A DNA stretch of 64,000 nucleotides from Leptoclinus maculatus (taxonomy: Eukaryota > Chordata > Actinopteri > Perciformes > Stichaeidae). The stretch covers positions 11,934,680 to 11,998,679 of the forward strand of contig JAVDOI010000007.1 in NCBI GenBank assembly GCA_032191485.1, read 5' to 3'. The notes under the pieces are model-generated. The model had not been told where the DNA came from and searched no databases. It was given only the letters and a program-made list of their open reading frames with translations. The number at the start of each line of letters is the position of its first letter. Position 1 is the stretch's first letter. Positions 1 to 14,981 of this stretch are shown here, piece by piece. The translations under genes were made by a program, and so were the position numbers.

Positions 1-2575
1 CATTTCAAGCAAACAATCTGCCAAAAAACTCCACGGACTTTTAAACCCATAATCCGGTACACGTTGACATGAGTGGATAGCGACTTGCAGAATTAAAGCA
101 GTGGCCTATAAAGTTGTCAGCAACTATTCCAGCTGACTGAAGGACATCCAGTCAATGTGGCCCAGAGTGCACGTGATGTGGACAAAGGGAGAGCGCTGTT
201 TGGATCTTTGTGGTGATCAGTTTGGACCAAAGACCCTTTTGTTTCTGAACTGGATGTTAGCCAAATGCTACTTTGGGAGTCCACATCGCATACTTCCCAT
301 AACCCCATTCATGGTGGCAAATATGTCCAAAGTGGCCGTTCAGAATGGCTTCTGATTTGCCAGACAGGCCGGTTCTATTGTCAAAGAGACTGCTGTGTCA
401 GCCGGATGGGTACTGACCCACGTTGTTGACCTACAAAGGGAGAAACCGGACTTCAGTAAAAACAACTCACCGACTGTCAGATATGTTCTTTCTTTATCTC
501 TTGAACCCAACAATACGCTCCCCCCCGATGCTGCCAATTAACCTTGCTATGAATCAGTCTGTCTAAAAAGAATCTGTTATTTATGCCGAATGTTTCTCGT
601 ATTCCTCAATGGGAACCATAAAAGACAGACAGACTCTCAGCGTTTCTAGTTTCTACTAGTTGATTACAGTCTCAAACCAACCGCTATCTGGGACATGCCG
701 TACCACAGCGGTCCCAGGGCTGCATCTCCACATCAGCAGCACCTGAAATAGCGGCTGAGGCCTGGGGAGGGACGATGAAAAAAAGGGGTGCCCAGCCCCA
801 CCATCTGCTTCACATCTCGGGTCTGGGAGAAGTTGTCCGTGCCTCTTCTGGAGGATACAAGACGGGATAAATACCATCAAAGGTAATTGCGAAATGGCCG
901 ATCAGTTTTTTAAACGGAGCACGAGCTTTCAATTACAGCTGGAGGGGGATCACATGCCAGAAGGAGCTGAGCATCTACAGCACAGCTTCCTCTGACATTT
1001 TTTTGAGTGTTCCGATAAATCCAACAAGGCTCTGCTGCCATACTTAATTATAGCGGGCCAATCATTCATCATCTTGCTTCTTTGATAAATGGATGCCATA
1101 TGGCAAACATTTTACAAAAAGTAGGTACAGCCAAGCTATTGGACGGGTAAAAGACGGGCCTACCGCGTTGCTGTTTTCCACGGAGCATGACTCGATCCAC
1201 AGTGAGTCTTGTGGTGACCAGGGATCAGTTGTTTTTTGAGCTTTTCAAACAATAGACTATACATTCATTTGCATTCCTGTCTGTGAAAAATGCCTTCTTG
1301 TTGTCAGTACATTAATGAGCTTAGATAGTAAAGAGATTAGATAATAAAGAGAAGGAACATGCAGGAGGAATCATAGATAGGAATGTGGGAGTTATTAGGT
1401 TGGACGTCTACGGCAGCACGTGGCACGCACCTGTGCCAATGAGGCTACCAGCACAATCCATGCAGGCAGTGTTCAAGAGACTCATCCCGGAGCAATCGCA
1501 GATGTCAAAGGAAGCGCTCTGAACCTCCGTCCACCCCTCGTCTTCTCTCGCCACCTGAACCTCTCCGTTCCTTCTGTCTCCACACCGTTAACGAGAGGCA
1601 GATGGATGTGAACTGAAGCCCAGCAGGGTGACCCGACTCTTTACCACACCGATCCACTAAGCTGTCATGGAGTGTTTCATTACCAGCGCATCGCATGGCA
1701 GGCCCTGGACCAGCTGGGGAGACACTTCAGGGGCCGCTACCACAAACACTGACAAGTGTCTTTTGACCAATAGAGGTAGACTACTATCGTACAACTTGTA
1801 AAAAAGTGACTAGACCAACCAGAGTCATCAGAGGAGGACAACACCACTGCTCTTGAAAAAAATGAGTAATCTAAAACCAAATGAAATTAAAAAGAAGCAC
1901 ATGGAGATATGACAATAAATGATTGCATTCTGTGTTACATGTCTAGATTTTCTTACGTTGTACACGTTGGTTCAAGATCAACACTTGTAAGAAAATCATC
2001 AGACCAGTATTCTATCATTCGTTTTATCGGTTATATTAGTATTACATTTTTGTTGCTTGGTCACAATAATAATGGAGATCCAGATCAAGCACTGTAGTAA
2101 AAAAGGACAGCGAATGTAATTTGTCAATAATCATTTTAAAACAGAAACATTTAACCACTTTTTATGAAAACTCAAAAACAACATTGAGCCAAAGCCCTCA
2201 GTCAATAGCGGCCTCTAAGCTAACAGCAGCTCACTAGCGCCCACTGGTCACATGACCACTAGCATGCTAGCTGCAGCCTCCCTGACGAGAGACGTTGACA
2301 TCCTGACTCATCAGGGCCTATAAGTGAGTTACTCACACCTCATCGTGCAGTGACTAAAGCTATAGAAATCACATGGCATCCTTGTGAAGGAGGACTTGTA
2401 ATGACTCCATTACGTTGGTGGGACCATTAGGAAATTGGTCATGTGCTTGATATGTCAGACACTGTTGGGCCGTACCGGACCCCTCTGCCTTACATCTGGG
2501 CATGACTGCTAGAATGTGTCACTGACTCCTATGTTGATTACATCACTACTACTGAGATTCAGTTATGACTGAAGG

Positions 2576-4088
2576 CAGGGTCGGAAACTAACGCTAGTCC
2601 GCTAGCCCGAGGCGAGTGTATTTTTGGAGGGACTACCTAAATTGTCATTCTCACTAGTCCTCATGGCGAGTGCAATTTGAGAGGCTTTATTCGTTATTTA
2701 TGTCCGGAAAAATACTTTCCCGATAAGTAAATGTAACTGTTGTGAATTCTTCACGGACAGAGACGATAAAGTGTATGCGCTTTTATTCTGAAACTGTATT
2801 TGACGTTGCGAACTGTTTCCGCTTCCGGTTGCGCTAACCGTAGATCCTCCGTAGGACCAACGGTACAGTCAGATCGAGTCATTGATGATGTAAGTCATCA
2901 ACTGTAACGTTGAGCCTATGGGGCGTAACTGTTCCGTTTGTAGTTGTACTTATGTTCTTAGGTGCATTTACTGTCAGTAAGTGTTTGTCTTGTAATTAGC
3001 CGTTCAAATAATAGCCCAAAGTTGAGCTAAGTGGCTAACCTGGTTAGCGAGCCTGTATTCCTGTGAATGTATGTGTGTTTGCTTTAGTTAAGGGTTTACT
3101 ATTGCTAATGCTTCGGTTCTGTAATTCGTTTTCTGTGTTTATTCCAGAAACTCGATCAACTTCGATAAACTCGTTCAACATTTGTAAAATCTGTCACCAA
3201 ACTATAACACTGTATGCCAGACTGAATACAGTAAGTATGGAACAAACAGATGTCTGCGTGTTCTCTGACCGGAACCCTGTAGTGGTCAATAATCATCTTG
3301 ACACCAGTCTCTCAGGGGTCGAATCCCCAACAGTAACATTCCTCTATTCCCCAAATTGTTCAGGATATTAGACTATTTTGTTTCGATTATAATTTTTTGT
3401 TTACGCAATGCGAAAGGCTCTATATTCATCGATCAGGCCGGGCCTCTCTTTCAGTGTCACCAGTGGCCCGCCAAGATTCGTCCGCGGAAGAAATATAGAT
3501 GGTGAAGCTCTTATCACTGCAGCACATATAACACCCAATATCTTTGTGTGATCTAACAAAAATAATTCATCTAAAATTATAACAAATGCCTGCTTTATTC
3601 ATAGACTGCGTATTGTTTTGGGCACCGAGCGTTCACTGCTTAAACTGCCGTGGTGACATGCTGTTACTCCCCACGGCGGAATATAGCTACATTTTTAGCC
3701 GGTACGTTCCTCAACTTGACATAAATGCTGAACTTGATGTACCCATGCTAGCTGAATGAACATTATAGCCTACCGGACCCTTGACGTTGTTCTTCTGCTT
3801 CCTGTGTAATTATAATATCACGACATCATGATGTAACATGCATCAATCTTTGTACAGCCATAATGTTACAAACAATAAAACTCTTGATTAGTACCTTGCA
3901 TCTCTGCGGTTTCACTGTTAGATAATTACCTTGGGAGTCTTCCTCCACACACACATCCCTTACACCCCGTGATTGGTACATTCCCCAAAGCTTCATGAAG
4001 GACTAGTAAAGATTGCTCAGGACTAGTAGTTTTATGAACCTACTAGTCCTTGGGACTAGTACTGATTTTGAGTTAGTTTCATACCCTG
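2576..4088. mobile_element. hAT-like DNA transposon with terminal inverted repeats
   Basis: The left end reads CAGGGTCGGAAACTAAC and the right end is its near-perfect inverted complement (GTTAGTTTCATACCCTG), 15 of 17 bases paired. A 7-base direct repeat, CTGAAGG, flanks both ends (2569-2575 and 4089-4095), close to the 8-base duplication typical of hAT elements. Both subterminal zones are rich in CTAGTCC/GGACTAG words. The 1.5 kb interior has open frames (for example 3063-3371) but no transposase motif I can recognise, so it looks non-autonomous. The superfamily call is inference from the end sequence and the duplication length. Confidence 0.7.
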
Positions 4089-4580
4089 CTGAAGGTATGC
4101 CGACTTGCCAGCCAGGCTGAACAGATTCTCTCCGATCACATCAAGCACAGCCAAACTACACACAGCATACAGACAGCTTTGCTCAAGCATTTTATCTCAA
4201 ATGTTACAGAACTGGCAATGTAGTCCCCATTGCAACATCTGACTGACATGTTAGCAGCTTCCAAAACCGCAGAGAGAGCTCCAGTGGACTGTAGGCCACT
4301 GTGATCCAGGGAACGACCGTTAAATCACAGTGGAAAAGAGCCTGGCCCACAATCCTCTGCTGCTCTCAAACACTGTGAGCTGAACCAATGTGCTTTGGGA
4401 TATGTTATAGAGTACGGTGCTCCTCGTGTGAAGTGACTTACAAGAGGTACGTTTTACAGCTTATCTGCGCTAGCAGCTTTGTTTGTTGGTCACCGCTGCC
4501 ACATCCATACAAACAGCTAAGGATGGGGAGACTATGAGCTCCTGCTAGCTGACTTAAAAGCATGATTTCCTTTGACATGG

Positions 4581-4600
4581 AGACACACACACACACACAC
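4581..4600. repeat. Short AC microsatellite
   Basis: About nine AC units inside srgap1 intron 1. A second short AC-rich run lies nearby at about 4628-4647. Confidence 0.8.
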
Positions 4601-7600
4601 GTAAACGCTACTTCTCTCAACAATGCCAACACACATACGCACACAGGAAATGCAGCAGTGACTCTTGGGCCCAGAAGTATTGTGGGCAGCAGACCCAAAG
4701 AGCTGATTCAGACACAGCTCGGCCATGCCGGCTCACTGTTCAAACACAATACACTCCAGCAGCCGGAAAAAAAACAGACGTTAGACTAGACGAGTCTGAC
4801 TGGGCAAAATTAACAATTCCTTCACTGAGGATAATAGAGTAATATTTAAATGTGTAATTTCAATGAGTGAAATGTAATAATCTCCGCAAATTAGATTCAG
4901 CTCTGCCAAATGGCGTATGAGCCAAAAAAGCCACGGTTGCTGAGGCAACACCCCCAAAGACGGGGAGGCCTGCAGCGAGTGGGAGAGAGAGATCAATCAC
5001 CGCTGACACTACGGTGGCCTGTGAGGACCATCATTTTGATCCAAACTAAATAAAGTGAGGAGCTGAATGCTGGGAGAAGGCAGAGCTGTTTGTTCAGCTG
5101 CTGGTTAACATCTCGACATTGTGTTTGATCTGAGCACCAGTCCAGCGCCCGTTTAGTCCGTCAGACGGACCGGCCCGGGTTTGTGTGGCTGGACGTGTGT
5201 TTGTGTGAGTCTGTTCAGGCTTTTAAGGCGGGTCTAAAAGGTCTGGAGCTGGCTCGTTCCCTAAGAGCAGAAATAAAGTATGTTTGGATTCACAGGAGTA
5301 ACAATGGAGTCATGCAAACAATAAATGTGTCTCAAAATGTCCCCAAAGACTTCTCACGTCGCTCCTGCAGTATAATCTAATACTTTTGTTAAGTATGTTT
5401 ATTGAGCAACAAATATTCATACCGTTGACTCCTCTCTTATAACGGCCTGCCAACCATTCCTCTCTTTTTGTCAGCACTATGAAGCTGGCTTGCTTTTGGT
5501 CATTGGCATAAATGTGTGTGTCAAAAGGTCACCCAAGCTGAATATTAACATCAAAACGTTGTGCAAATGTACTTTGCCTTCACAAGCCAATCCACTGATT
5601 CGCAGCGATTCGTGAAATTGTTAAATACTGCTGTGGCGAGGCCTTTATACAACAGAAGCCCTTTGAAAAGTTTTCTATGGACAATTTGCTTATTCTTTCT
5701 TTTTTTTGCTGTAACTCTGGGTCACCAGTGGAATCCTTTTGTAACGGCTGTGAATCAAAGCAGACCACAGCTGCTGTCCTCTGCAAAGAAGCAAACTAAA
5801 ACTTTTTCAGAGCCGGCACAGAGAGAGAGAGAGAGAATTGAATACTAAAAAAAATAGATTTTTGGCAGAATATCCCAAATAGAACGAGTGACTAAATGAT
5901 TGATGCTGCTTCGCTTCAACACACGAGGATGATAAAAATGTGGACGAGTAACGCAAAGAAGGACGGGAAGCGGTTACATCTGTGTGGCTCAACATCAGAG
6001 AAACGAGAATCTGTGAGAAATACATTGATCTCTTTCAGGCTTTTGGTCAGACCTCACCCACTTCTCTCATTCATCTCTAGAGCCAGCTGCTCTGAAGAGA
6101 CCGGTGTGGGTGCTTGTGTGTGAAAGAAAGATATAGACACATAATCTGTACACTGAACACCAGCAAAGGCCCTGTTGTTTTAAATTAAAAAGGCCAGTCC
6201 ATGAAATAAAATTTAGAAAACTACATCGAACATACACCTCAGATGTGTTGACCATTTGTGTTTTTCCAAATGAAAAGCGACACCTCGCCTTGTATCTGGC
6301 CTGCCTTTGTCCTTTTGTTTGGGGATATTAGTGATGGAAGAGATAAAGGGGCTGAAGCTCGTATGTCAAGACAGCCAGTCAGCCTCTCATTTTCAACAAA
6401 GCTAACCTCATGCAGAAGACTTGGCCGGGCAGGCCCGCGGCTCTTACAGTTGGGATGTTTGTTTGAGGTAACAATACTATGAAAGTGCTGCGGTCGGACG
6501 GCCGAAGCGATAAATGCCTTTAAAGAGGTTGTCACACGAGAAACATCCGGAACGGAGGAGCACAAGCTTTTATCTTTAGGGAATATTTACTTAAACTGAA
6601 GCATGCTGGCAGAGACTTGAATATTACAAACTCTGAGAGATGAACCTGAAGAATGGAAGAGCAGTTATGTGGCCTGCAGGGAAAAAGTGTTTTGAAGGTG
6701 GGGTTTGTTTCTAAGAGACTGTGGATGTAACTCCCTCCTCGTGGGCCCCAAGGAGGCGGGAAGGAGAGAGAGCGAGCGTAAACATGAATAGTCACACAGT
6801 GTGGCAGGTAGAGGGGGTCGAGTGTGCACCTGTGTGGGGGCCGAGCACGTTACACTGCAGGTGTGCAGACCAGACTACGGAGACATTTCCAGCGGTGGAG
6901 ACGAATCTATTGGACAGCTCTGTTACCAATGAGCTTCCTGCCCTCGGTTGGCAACTCTCCCGTGGATCTGCTGACCTCAGCTCTCCGACCCGTCTCCCTC
7001 CACCGCACACTGGACAGTCTGGTCTCAGGTCGGGTTCAGATGGCACTCAGAGCTGCCACGGTCTGCCCTCCAGTTACGCTGCTTATTTTTGTTTTTACCT
7101 CCGTGTATTTCAGATTCAGAACTCAAAATTGATATTAAAAGAAGAGAAAACGAGCAGATCCACACTGTTAAGTTGTAAAAAAACGAGAAAGGTTGACACC
7201 TGGCCAACGTGTTAACATTTAAGCCCAAACAAAGAACCCGCCCACCGGCCAGAGCAAGCTTTCTCATATTGCAGCTACACATTACACTAAAATATGTCAC
7301 TGAAAACAATTGATGTGATAAATTGGCTACGCAGTCACAGAATCATATTTGCTGCCTGGTTTGAGAGTTGGATCACAGTTCACCAGCAGTGATTGACAGC
7401 TGCGTTACAGACTCCTCGGCACTGACTGGTTGTTTTTGCTTCAGGCGTGGTGGAATCTACAGATGGAGCACTAAAAGAAGCAGAGGATCCAGACTTCTTT
7501 CACAGATCATCGGTCTCGTGTAGAACCCTAGATTAATTACAGTTTAACCATCAAAGTGTGAAATAAAGTTTTACCTCTGATCATTAATCGATCAGCATTC

Positions 7601-8050
7601 ATGCTTTCTAGTCACTGATCCCTGATAATGATAGTTGAGCTAGTAAATCTAGTAACATTTTATTTTTGGTGAGAAATTTGATATATATAAGATATGACGG
7701 TTTAAAAAAGTAATCTTACTTAAGTTACCAACTGCAGCTTTATTATGTAACACAGGTTTATTATGTAACATCTTCCTCTTGGGACTACAGATGAAAAATA
7801 GCCTTTTGGCTAACTCTGGCACATTTACTGAAATGTTTTTATTAATGTGCACTGTCCCGTATCAAATAAACCAATAAATAAATAAATATAAAACGTTAGC
7901 ATGTGAAAGGATCAAAAATGGATGGGTTCGGTGCTCTGATACATCCCTGGTTGTTTGAATGTTTGTCTTCATTCCTTTTGCCCTACCTGCCTCTATTGTC
8001 CATCTGTCTGTCTCCATCCAGACCATCTATAGCTGCCCTCCTACACCATC

Positions 8051-8070
8051 TGTCTGTCTGTCTGTCTGTA
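8051..8070. repeat. Short CTGT tetranucleotide run
   Basis: Five CTGT units in srgap1 intron 1. A short AAG-rich run follows at about 8343-8362. Confidence 0.75.
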
Positions 8071-10942
8071 ACCCCGATGTGTTTGTACATCTGCCTTCTT
8101 TCACACAGCATGTACACCAAAGGCTTGTTCTTTTGTCCGAGACACCAGAGCTGGGCAGACACCCGGATCTGTGGCCGGCTGGAGCCGCTGCCTGCTTGGG
8201 TTGACGACGTGTTCCCACAGTCGGGACACTGTGGCACCGATGGGCCAGAGGAAAATATAGGTGGGAGAGGAGATGACTGTACACAGATACAGCTGAGGTG
8301 TCACATACAAAGCTGGACCACCCAGCCAACATACAACTCAAAAAAGAAGAAGAAGAAGAAGAATGCACTTTGTAACTCAATCAAATTTAGGTAACCTCTT
8401 CATTTGATGAGGCCAATCTTCCTTTTTGTGTCCATACGCTGGACAACAAATACTGGATAAAGGATACCATGCAAGAGACTAAGAAGCTACAGTTATAATG
8501 CTGAGTGCTGACATCCAGGTTAGAACAGCCCGCTGGCTCAGAAGCTGAGAGAAACTATTCCCAGTCTGTCAGAGATGACTTTTAAAGCCTCCCAGTCCCC
8601 CTCACTACACACTATGAACACCGTCCTCGATGTGCCCCTTCATCACTTATCAGAAACTTTCAGGTAGTGGGCGACTCTCTTAAACGAATCCTACATATTA
8701 CCTCAGTGGAGGAAGGGGAATCTTACCTGGGGGCTATTTTTCATTCTCCTTCTCATGCTCAGATATTGCATCTGTCGACTTAATGAAAACAAATACCAGC
8801 AAAGACAGGCCTGTGATTAACTTAATCCGTCTTTTAATGACTCCAAGAAAAGATCAGAAGATGAAGGGAGGCTGTGAACTTCAAAAATATGTTAATGCAG
8901 GAGCAAGTTCAAACCCGGGCTGTAAGAAAACAAACGGAAACACAAACAACACAAGACAGCAATAAAGTAACAAGCAAGCGACTCTGGGTTTGAGCTTTAA
9001 TCACAGTTTGTCATGCAGTCACAGCCTGCACTATCACCGTGTAAAACAGGGAACATCTGGATGAAAACAGTATTTACGAATAGTTCAAGTGTTGAGTGAC
9101 AGTAATAATAAGTAGACCCCGTGGTTGTGCTTAAAGTCAGGAGAATCACCTTTTTCATAAGAATGCATTGTTTTGGATCAACAAATGTCTACCAAATTCT
9201 GTGCCGACCCAACGTATAAAAGTTGAGATATTTCATTGGATAAGTGAAACCGTTGAGCTGCTGGTGGCACCAGATTAACAGTCAGAGGCTCACCAAAGGA
9301 TTCACAACATGGATATCTGTACCAGAATGCATAGCAATCCATCCAATAAATGTTCACTTATTTCAATCCACACCGACGGACTGACCAGTGCTACCAACTC
9401 TAGAGCCATGTGGCTAGACCGGCAACTTTACCTCTACTGCTTTAAAAATGGCAGATGCAGGACAGTTTCTAGCAACATGTTAACATATGGAGCATATTTC
9501 TTCCAAAAGGTCATAACACAACAGTCTGTATGCATGTATGTATAGTCAGTAAATCATATTGTGAATGTAGTGATTGACCTACAGTAGGGAGGGGAACGAT
9601 TTATCTTAAACGATATGTTGTTTCATTCCTGCTCTTTTTTCCTGTGGTTGAGTCAGTGATTGATGACAACTTTTGGACGGCCTGCACGTGTTTGCCAGAG
9701 AGAGAAAGAGCGACGACCAACCTCAGCCTTCCACAGAGGAGTACATTAGTGCAGACAGAGGGGATCACCAATACCCTGAATCCAGGTCAAAACCCCACAT
9801 GAGAAACATCAGCCGGTCCTTCATGATTTGTACTGCATCCACTAAATAGCATAAAAAAAAACATCGTCCTCCGCTCCCGTGTTTTCCTTCTCTCGCCCCG
9901 CCACAAAAAAAACAGCACATCGCAGGATGTGTGGTTTCTGGGCCTTTGATAGGGTAAATCCAGCAGGAACAACCATACTATTCAGGACCAGGCCTGGAAT
10001 TCCAGGAGCAAGGGCATGTGCTGCAAGCCCGCTGGGGAGAGAGAGGGAGCAAGAGAAACGGGGAGACCAGGCAAAAATGGCACATGGCCAGTTATTGGCT
10101 GAAAAACAGTTCTGACAAAAAGGAGTTGCACAGTGTGTTGTTGAGATTGCGGGGAGGGCTGTACACTTCCTTTTGACAAGAAAAATGTCAGAGGAAGATT
10201 ATTCTTAGGTGAATACTTCCATATATATTTTAAATAAACTGATTAAAATGAACTACAGTTAGTAGAGGACGGAGAAATACTAAGGCGCATTGGAAGGCAC
10301 TTTATTGACCCTGCATGGTGAATTAATGTACTAAAAGTCTCCTTGGTGGGAAAAGAGTTCAATAGAAAGTTAGCAGGACTGCACAGTTTGATGTTCACTC
10401 TACAAACAATGGGGTGTTTTCTTGATTGTATACAAAAGTCTCCATCTGTTCTTCTCTTTTAGCTAATCTGTATATCTGAGAAATACTATAGTAGGCTTTC
10501 CTCTCCCTCCTTATCTACCAAATGTTTTTGAAAAAAGTTCCCCAAATTGAATTTAAGATACATTTTCTAACAAAAAGCCTCCGAAAGAAAACAAAAAAGA
10601 TGGCTCCCATGAAGATGACTTTAAAAACTGTGATTAGTCCCGGACAAGTTTAAAATACACAAGGATACTTTCAAGGTCGGAAAAGACGAAAATGACTTGC
10701 TGAGACAAAGCACAGCTGAAAGTTTGTCATATTATGCATACTCTATGCACGTGCCACACACGGACACACAAGACCAGTCAGCCTCATCTAAAAATACTTT
10801 TACAAACCCCACTGTGTCTACACACAGGCAGTATTGATTACTAGGGTAATGCCTTTAAATTAGACTCTAAGTAGAACACAGCAGCATCTTTGTGTGGCAG
10901 CCCTGTGAGTGTTAATAGGATGCATTAATGTTTGTTCAGTGA

Positions 10943-11052
<110 letters not shown>

Positions 11053-14000
11053 TCATTTGAATGTCTTCTTCTCTGGGACATTTGTCTGAAAAAGATTCTC
11101 AGGTCAAGAAAGAGGTTCTGCAGCAGTCGAGTATTGTGAAGGACACATATATGTCACATAATGATGCAAAATAATACAGTAAAGTGATATTAACTGAGCC
11201 AAAATTAAGTAAGCTGTTCAACTTATCGTATAGGTAGCTGTGCATAAAGGGTCAAAAAACAAAGTAGCAATAAAACCATAGCCAGCTACCAGCTCTGGTT
11301 GAGCTATGAGTGGCAACAGGGACAGGATAAAAAAAAGAAGCATCTCTCCTCTGATTCTAAATGTGGCTGAAAACATTGTATAAGAAGCAGAAACTTCCCC
11401 CAAACTCCTCTGAGGAAGAACAGTTCATCTTTTCACACCTGGTGCTCAAAGTAGTGACAGCTGAAATAATGTGCTCTTGGAGACGACTTCAGCCTCATGT
11501 AAACATATTCACTCTGGGGAATGTGGAGCCTGATCTCTGGCAGGAAGGGAAAAGGAATAGAAGATATGTATAAAATATACAGTCTTTATTAAACTGAGAG
11601 TGGGAATAAATGTGGTTATTGAGATAATAATGAAGCAACGTGTAATAACAGTATTAGTACACTGAGAACACTGAAAAAAAGAGACAAAATGGACTTCATT
11701 AGATCTCAACAGGGCCTCAAGGTTAGTCTGTTCACAGAGCTGAATCAAACGCCTCAGTCAGCTTCGAGGCGTCCAACCCTGTTTACTCGATGTTGGTAAG
11801 TGTCATAGCTAACACCTGCTGACTGCGGTTAACAACGTAAGCCACAAATACTAAACTGAAAACTATTTCTACAGTGGTTCCCAGTGAGGTTACCCAAGTC
11901 ACGAGTTATGCGGTCATCTCTGTGTACAGGGGATGACTTCACCTCAGTGGGACGGGGGACAGGGGGGGGACGAGGATGAAGGCAGGTCACCCACACACCT
12001 GATGGATCCGGACAGCTGCCGTCCCACGACAAGAACGGCAGAGCTGGAGCCAACCGGGTCAGATGAAGTCTGCCTCCTAGTTTCTGTTTAGCTCAGCTGT
12101 CTCCCTCACCTAGGTTTAGCTACGACACTGTACCTCCATCTGATTCAAAGATGGAAATTATAGTTTACACTGTCATTGCATTTTTATAATTACCATACAA
12201 GAAATGAGTTTGCCACTACTGATATTTACAACAAGATTAACAAATCTTGACCAGTGGAGGATGATGGGGATCCTGAGAGTTGGAGGAGCATTGATGAGTA
12301 GAACAGCTGAGAGGCTTCTTTACTGTCGTACTAAAACCACTAACACAGTGAGGGACATGCGTTTATTTTCAATTGGTCTGCAGAGAAAAGGTTTTGATTT
12401 TCAAAACTCCTCCAGAAGTGTCCAAAACCTGACCTGCTCCAGCCGAACTAAACCAGGCCTGATTACACACTAAATAGACTCATACATGACCTCTATCCAT
12501 CATGACCTGGTCCATCGACATCTAAACTCAGTCTGAATGTCAAGAGGAGGAGCATCGGTGTGACTTTGGCCTTCAGTGCGGCTGGTCACAGGCTGGGGAT
12601 TGAGGGCACGGGGGTTGAGGGTTGAGAGTAATGAGTTGCATGGATGGTTGAGCTAAAGCTGGGATTGAAGATTGAGGGTAGAGAATTAAGGGCAGGTGGA
12701 GGATAGTGGTGGGGGCTTTGCCTGAGAGCTAAAGAATGATTTCACATACACAAGAGGAAAGGAGTCCCCTGCAGTGAACACACTCGTGCACAAAGCCAAA
12801 TCTGATTAACTGATGTAATGATACTGTGGAAAGATGGATACATATCACTTGATCACGACTAAATGAACAGACATTTTGTTAAATTTTAAAAGGCAACATA
12901 ATTAGCTGAGTCGAGAATTTTTATTTTTTTATATTTAAGCTGATTTCCACCAACATAGACATCTGTGGAGGGTCTTCTCCGACAGCCACAGGAAAACGCC
13001 GCAGAAATTTTGCCAAGAGCCAAACTTCAAAGCAAAATCTAAAATCAAAGAGTTCTACTTGTGCTGATATGATACACTCCAGAGTTCCACCAAATATGCA
13101 CACGTGCATTTTTAATGGCCGTTTAAGGGCTGTGAATGAATCATCAGAGCCCAAAAAAAGAGGGACCATCTAAAGCCTAAAATCATTATCATTTCATTAT
13201 CATGCAAGTTTCAAACATCTCCCAGAGTCGAACAAAATATTAAGTAGAACCCCGTGTTCCTTGAGCTGCAACTAACCAAACTGACAGCTCGAAGCAAACT
13301 TGAAAAGAAAGAGGGAATTTAACGCTGTGCTGGAGGATTTTTGCTCTCAGTGTGACGCAACTACATCTGTAAGGCCAAAGCCGCACTGCGAGGGCATAAT
13401 AATGAGGCTGCCTCCATCGAGACGGCTCACCGCAGTGCAGCCCAGTTTGGATGTTTAAACTGAGGCACGGAGAAATATTTGCACCACATTCCTCTTCTCA
13501 GACCCTAAGATCAACCTGAGAGAGCCTCACCTGAGGAAGGAGGGGGAAGCCCAAACCGGCAGGATAATTACACGCTTATGTCACATTGAGGATCGCACAC
13601 TCAAACACTCAAGCAACAGAGCAAAGAGAAACTCTCAAGTTGTACAAACATGGAGGTTTTAGCATTGTCGCCCTGAAACTTGAATGTGTGCTTGCAACTT
13701 CCCCGTGCAGTAGGAGTGGCGGAATGTTATGTTTAAGCTAAGATGGTAAACATGAAGTGACCTTTATAAGCATAATGTGTGTGGTTTGATCATTCAAAAG
13801 GTCTGTTCTCTGCTGAAAAGGACGTAGATCAAATGACGTCCTGGTCTTTCCCCTCACTCCGGTTTCAGACCGAGTGTCCTGCTCTGCAGTCTGAGGCCTC
13901 ATCAGTCCTCTTGTCAGAGTCACAGTCACAGCCAGCAGGGATTGATTTCTCACAAAGCAGCCAAAGCAGGGAGAATGAGGAAGTCCACACAAGTGACAGC

Positions 14001-14666
14001 CCCGCACCCCCCTTCCTCACAGGGCACCAGAGGCCAAGACTGGCTAACATGACCAGCTCCAACACATACACACACACACAACACATGGAAAGAATGATGG
14101 GGGGCTTCACAAAGACCTAATTTCCAGATAATTATAGTGGAAGCCAATATGGAGGAAGTGACAGAGAGTTAGGTGCTGTTATCTCCTCGGACCTGCCCTC
14201 AGGGAGGCTTTAACTGCCGATCCGCTCCCACTTTTCTAAGTACCAGTGGCTGACTCTGTGAGCAGCCTCTCAGGCACGGAGAGGACACGTCATCCACTGG
14301 AAAAATGTCTGTCAGAAATATCTCATTAAAGGCTTTTGTCATCGTCCCTGTGTGAACACAAACTTGACAAGCCTGGACAGGTGAAATCCAACACCGGTTT
14401 TGCCTGCAGGGGGGCAACGGCACACAGATCCACCCGACGCATTCGGATTACCTCGAGATCTGAGGCGAGCGCGGTCAGAAAAATGTGAACCGACCTGAGG
14501 GCAGCTGCTCAGAGCGCGAGAGTGAGGGACAAAGAGGGAGGGAGAAGAAAAGAACAGACAGATCAGCTTTCACTGCCCTTTGTTTCTCTGCACTATGGAG
14601 AGCAAGACTGGGGCTTTCTCTTTTCTGTCCCCCACAGAGCCGGGAGATAGAGGCCATACTTTCCTA

Positions 14667-14669
<3 letters not shown>

Positions 14670-14716
<47 letters not shown>

Positions 14717-14732
14717 TGAGAGAGAGAGAGAC
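14670..14732. repeat. GT microsatellite with GA tail
   Basis: About 22 GT units followed by GA units. Same composition as the tract at 10.9 kb but shorter. Confidence 0.9.
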
Positions 14733-14935
14733 CACAGTCCAGTCGTGCATGTGTCTCACACCCAGCCAGGTTGCCATGCATCACACCCCTGTGACACGCC
14801 ATTAACCGAGACAAATGACAGGACCCCAGAGGAGACGGTACCTTCCTCCACACTGCCTGATTAAAAAGTAAGATGTATGAGGCGTGCCCACAGTGTCTGT
14901 GTGCATGCTGGGCAGCTGACTGAGCAAGTGTAGTG

Positions 14936-14941
14936 CACACG

Positions 14942-14973
<32 letters not shown>

Positions 14974-14981
14974 CACACACG
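14936..14981. repeat. CA microsatellite
   Basis: A CA tract with two small interruptions, about 220 bases from the GT tract at 14.67 kb and in the opposite dinucleotide orientation. The two could pair as a loose inverted repeat in single-stranded DNA. Confidence 0.9.

Noticed and set aside
3063..3371. 102-codon frame inside the 2576-4088 element
   Set aside because: Too short and unlike any transposase; treated as part of a non-autonomous element.
6721..7215. 164-codon plus-strand frame in srgap1 intron 1
   Set aside because: No recognisable domain, no flanking splice sites or promoter, and overlapped by equally long frames in other phases and on the other strand.
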